Program-made: the position numbers and the translations under genes | Notes under the pieces: generated by a model | Database searches by the model: none | What the model was told of the DNA's origin: nothing | Seen by the model: only the letters and a program-made list of their open reading frames with translations | Source: Candidatus Gastranaerophilales bacterium | Lineage (GTDB): Bacteria > Cyanobacteriota > Vampirovibrionia > Gastranaerophilales > Gastranaerophilaceae | Direction of reading: 5' to 3' | Assembly (NCBI GenBank): GCA_023662705.1 | Contig: JAMPIM010000013.1 | Span: 1-15,262 of the forward strand | Length of the DNA: 15,262 nt | Shown here: piece after piece, positions 13,626-15,262 of the stretch | Position numbering within the stretch: the stretch's first letter is position 1 | Layout: each line of letters starts with the position of its first letter

Positions 13626-13818
13626 TGTAACAAACCTACTTTGCATGTTTAACGGCAGGTTTTTGAAAAACTTTAGAGTATTTCAAAAAAATGTTACAAA
13701 AATTTACAGTACAATGCAGATACCTGTATTGTACCTCATATTCTCGTCGTTTTTCCTATGTATTGTTAAAGTATTAGTCAGGTGAGTAATTGCTCGATTG
13801 TAACAGAATTGTTACAAT
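13626..13818. promoter_or_regulatory. Cluster of TGTAACA half-sites between the coiled-coil gene and rpmG
   Basis: TGTAACA or its complement occurs at 13626-13632, 13692-13698, 13799-13805 and 13810-13816. The last two form an inverted repeat ATTGTAAC-N6-GTTACAAT (13797-13818). The arrangement resembles operator sites of a dimeric regulator. No regulator can be named. The 13598-13960 interval holds no gene. Confidence 0.4.
13709..13734. other. Stable hairpin upstream of the coiled-coil gene
   Basis: GTACAATGCAG and CTGTATTGTAC form an 11-bp stem (one G-T pair) with loop ATAC. On the minus strand it is followed by a modest T-rich run, so it may be an attenuator or operator in the leader of the 641-residue gene. 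On the plus strand it has no T run. Confidence 0.5.
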
Positions 13819-13841
13819 ATCTTCTGTTCGGATTTTACCGT

Positions 13842-13870
13842 TTGCAATTTGAATATGTTTATTCTAGAAT
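13842..13870 (+). promoter_or_regulatory. Promoter of the rpmG-tRNA-Trp-secE-nusG-rplK cluster
   Basis: TTGCAA (13842-13847) and TAGAAT (13865-13870) lie 17 bp apart, the same -35 box and spacing as the flagellin promoter. The start would be near 13877, giving an 84-nt leader to rpmG. Confidence 0.55.
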
Positions 13871-13892
13871 TTAAACATACGCCGATAATTAA

Positions 13893-13914
13893 AGAATGTG
13901 ATTCCTCACATTCT
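13893..13914 (+). other. Leader hairpin before rpmG
   Basis: AGAATGTGA and TCACATTCT form a 9-bp perfect stem with loop TTCC, followed by CTTTTAAAAA. It lies in the predicted leader of the ribosomal cluster and may act as a weak attenuator. Confidence 0.5.
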
Positions 13915-13960
13915 CTTTTAAAAAGGTTTTAAATACAATAAAATATAAAGGAATAACATC

Positions 13961-14128
13961 ATGGGTATCAAAGGTAAAAACGACAGAATGGTAGTTCTTG
14001 CTTGTGAAGATTGTAAAGAAAGAAACTACACAACAGTTAAAAACAAAAAAAACACTAAGGACAGAATGGAACTTTCTAAATATTGTCCAACTTGTAAAAA
14101 ACACACTACACACAAAGAAACTAAGTAG
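13961..14128 (+). CDS. rpmG: 50S ribosomal protein L33 (zinc-binding type)
   Basis: This 55-residue basic protein of the large ribosomal subunit matches the L33 pattern: MVVLACEDCKERNYTTVKNK, then KNTKDRMELSKYCPTCKKHT. Both zinc-ligand pairs are present (CxxC at 15-18 and 42-45), so it is the zinc-containing (C+) form. It starts with ATG with AAGGA eight bases upstream. It opens the rpmG, tRNA-Trp, secE, nusG, rplK cluster, an order shared by many bacteria. Confidence 0.97.
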   Translation: MGIKGKNDRMVVLACEDCKERNYTTVKNKKNTKDRMELSKYCPTCKKHTTHKETK

Positions 14129-14153
14129 TAGATTTACAGGATAAAACAAATTT

Positions 14154-14169
14154 AAGGGGGAAACCCCTT
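14154..14169 (+). other. GNRA-capped hairpin just before tRNA-Trp
   Basis: AAGGGG and CCCCTT form a 6-bp stem closed by a GAAA tetraloop, three bases before the mature tRNA 5' end. No T run follows, so it is not a terminator; it may help processing of the mixed mRNA/tRNA transcript. Confidence 0.6.
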
Positions 14170-14172
14170 CAA

Positions 14173-14245
14173 GCGTCCTTAGTTCAGTTGGTAGAACGTC
14201 GGTCTCCAAAACCGGATGTCGAGGGTTCGAGTCCTTCAGGGCGCG
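14173..14245 (+). tRNA. tRNA-Trp(CCA)
   Basis: The cloverleaf is complete. Acceptor GCGTCCT pairs with AGGGCGC (one G-T pair), the D-arm is AGTTCAGTTGGTAGAAC, the anticodon loop CTCCAAA has anticodon CCA, the T-loop is TTCGAGT and the discriminator is G. The 3' CCA is not encoded and must be added by nucleotidyltransferase. It lies between rpmG and secE, and must be cut from their transcript. Confidence 0.97.
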
Positions 14246-14273
14246 ATTTATAACAAAAAGGTATTAAAATTAA

Positions 14274-14486
14274 ATGAACGACAATTTTTCAAACACAAAA
14301 AATGCTATAAGCAATTATTTTAAAGGCGTTAGAGCTGAGTGGGGCAAGATTACCTGGCCCGAAAAACATCAGGTCGTTGTTGAAACATTTTTTGTTGTTG
14401 CGATTGTATTTATATTCACTGTTTTTATTTATTTTGTTGATATAATATTCAACGCACTATTGTCCGGTTTTAATTTCCATGCGTAA
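14274..14486 (+). CDS. secE: Preprotein translocase subunit SecE
   Basis: This 70-residue single-span SecE is the minimal form found in most bacteria outside the enterics. The amphipathic region FKGVRAEWGKITWPEKHQVV (17-36) is the family signature, and the membrane helix is about 37-60 (TFFVVAIVFIFTVFIYFVDIIF). It clamps the two halves of SecY in the Sec translocon. It starts with ATG 28 bases after tRNA-Trp, with AAAAAGG upstream, and precedes nusG as in most bacteria. Confidence 0.97.
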   Translation: MNDNFSNTKNAISNYFKGVRAEWGKITWPEKHQVVVETFFVVAIVFIFTVFIYFVDIIFNALLSGFNFHA

Positions 14487-14519
14487 GCAATCACAATTTA
14501 ACCAAAAAGGGTAAGAATA

Positions 14520-15128
14520 ATGAGTGAAAAAGACGAAAATATTGTAAACGAAGAATTTATTGAAGAATCACAAGAAGAATCAGTAAAGTCTTCAGATAAG
14601 AAAAACCAAAAACGCTGGTATATCGTTCATACTTATTCAGGTTACGAAAACAAGGTTAAAAGCAATCTTGAAAAACGTATTGAATATATGAACATGGCTG
14701 ATAAGATTTTCAGAGTTGAAGTACCTCAGAAAACTGTTACCCAGATTAAAGGCGGAAGAAAACAGGAAAAAGAAGAAAAAATCTTCCCTGGTTATGTTCT
14801 TGTTGAAATGATTATGGACGAAGACAGCTGGTATGTTGTAAGACACACAGCCGGTGTTACAAAGTTCGTTGGTTCAGCTAAGAAACCGATTCCGGCTAAA
14901 GAAAGTGAAATCAAAAAGATTATTCACCGTTCAACAGCTCAAGTTCAAAAAGTTGAAATGGATGTTAAAGTTGGCGAAAAAGTTAGAATCACATCAGGGC
15001 CGTTTGCTGAATTTGTGGGTGACATTACAGAAGTTTACCCTGATAAGGCTAAATTAAGAGCAATGGTTTCTATCTTTGGTCGTGAAACACCTGTTGAATT
15101 GGAATACAAACAGATTCAAAAATTATAG
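14520..15128 (+). CDS. nusG: Transcription termination/antitermination factor NusG
   Basis: This 202-residue NusG binds RNA polymerase and couples it to Rho or the ribosome. An acidic ~30-residue tail precedes the NGN domain, which begins RWYIVHTYSGYENKVKSNL (32-50) and has KIFPGYVLVEM and WYVVRHTAGVTKFVG. The KOW domain follows, with VGEKVRITSGPFAEFVGDI and SIFGRETPVELEYKQIQKL. The length is slightly more than E. coli NusG because of the tail. It starts with ATG after AAAGGG. The next gene is rplK. Confidence 0.98.
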   Translation: MSEKDENIVNEEFIEESQEESVKSSDKKNQKRWYIVHTYSGYENKVKSNLEKRIEYMNMADKIFRVEVPQKTVTQIKGGRKQEKEEKIFPGYVLVEMIMDEDSWYVVRHTAGVTKFVGSAKKPIPAKESEIKKIIHRSTAQVQKVEMDVKVGEKVRITSGPFAEFVGDITEVYPDKAKLRAMVSIFGRETPVELEYKQIQKL

Positions 15129-15151
15129 GGGTAAATATACTCCAAAACAAT

Positions 15152-15223
15152 ACGTGGAAGTACAAAATAATCTACAAAGTAAAGCAAAAAACGTGGAAGG
15201 GGTGGAGCCCCGTTTGGACCACG
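15152..15223 (+). promoter_or_regulatory. rplK leader resembling the ribosomal protein L1 binding site
   Basis: CGTGG (15192-15196) pairs with CCACG (15219-15223), and GGGG (15199-15202) with CCCC (15208-15211). The strand pattern GTGGAAGGGG...GGAGCCCCG...GACCAC recalls the L1-stalk helix of 23S rRNA (GUGGGAGGC...GGAGCCG...UACCAC). The structure ends right before AAGGAG (15225-15230), so L1 binding could block translation of rplK-rplA. A second ACGTGGAAG at 15152-15160 repeats the 5' strand. Confidence 0.55.
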
Positions 15224-15236
15224 AAAGGAGAACAAA

Positions 15237-15262
15237 ATGGCAAAAAAAGTAGTAGGAAAAAT
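15237..15262 (+). CDS. rplK: 50S ribosomal protein L11, 5' end only
   Basis: The gene starts with ATG six bases after AAGGAG and reads MAKKVVGK, the usual L11 N-terminus, before the window ends. Position after nusG supports the call. L11 forms the GTPase-associated stalk base with 23S rRNA, and rplA (L1) normally follows. Confidence 0.93.

Noticed and set aside
13164..13652. 162-codon plus-strand frame opposite the coiled-coil gene
   Set aside because: It is the antisense of the Gly/Ala-rich segment, Pro/Ala-rich and without a convincing start site.

Overview
The window is low-GC bacterial chromosome with dense genes, canonical -35/-10 boxes and AGGAGG-type ribosome binding sites. The order rpmG, tRNA-Trp, secE, nusG, rplK at the right end is the conserved translation/secretion/transcription cluster of bacteria. 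The flagellin N-terminus (MLSINTDL..., MTTGYKVNHAKDNAAN), the many hypothetical proteins and the AT-rich composition fit a gut-type non-photosynthetic cyanobacterial relative (Vampirovibrionia/Melainabacteria, Gastranaerophilales-like). That placement is an inference from recalled sequence style, not a proof.

Left part (1-3312): the 3' end of a tRNA with encoded CCA and a UUCG terminator, then a small redox/electrophile-stress block. It holds a YgiN-type monooxygenase-like protein that appears to have an exported precursor with an ATA start, and an HxlR repressor divergent from an NTF2-like plus Fe-S-flavoprotein-like operon. A minus-strand pair follows: a short-chain dehydrogenase and then the Ogt DNA-repair methyltransferase.

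Middle (3437-9453): an HNH-like protein of unknown role, an unrecognised helical protein, and the most striking gene of the window. This is a 1295-residue flagellin whose conserved D0/D1 ends enclose about 1000 residues of glycine/aspartate-rich RTX-like (GGxGxD) repeats. The insert is built from four tandem modules, each a ~70-residue non-repeat domain followed by an RTX array. The gene has a good sigma70-type promoter, a ~150-nt leader containing an 11-G homopolymer and a short upstream ORF, and its own terminator.

Right part (9454-13633, minus strand): an MgtC-family membrane protein overlapping a membrane-anchored TPR protein, then a 641-residue protein with a glycine-zipper hydrophobic segment and a long coiled-coil of 18/21-residue units, ended by a strong terminator.

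Right end (13842-15262): promoter, rpmG, tRNA-Trp, secE, nusG and the start of rplK. The rplK leader resembles the L1-binding site of 23S rRNA, suggesting feedback control by ribosomal protein L1.

The strongest candidate for something undescribed is the flagellin-RTX chimera. If exported through the flagellar route, it would give a filament coated with calcium-binding beta-rolls, possibly tuned by the G11 tract in its leader.
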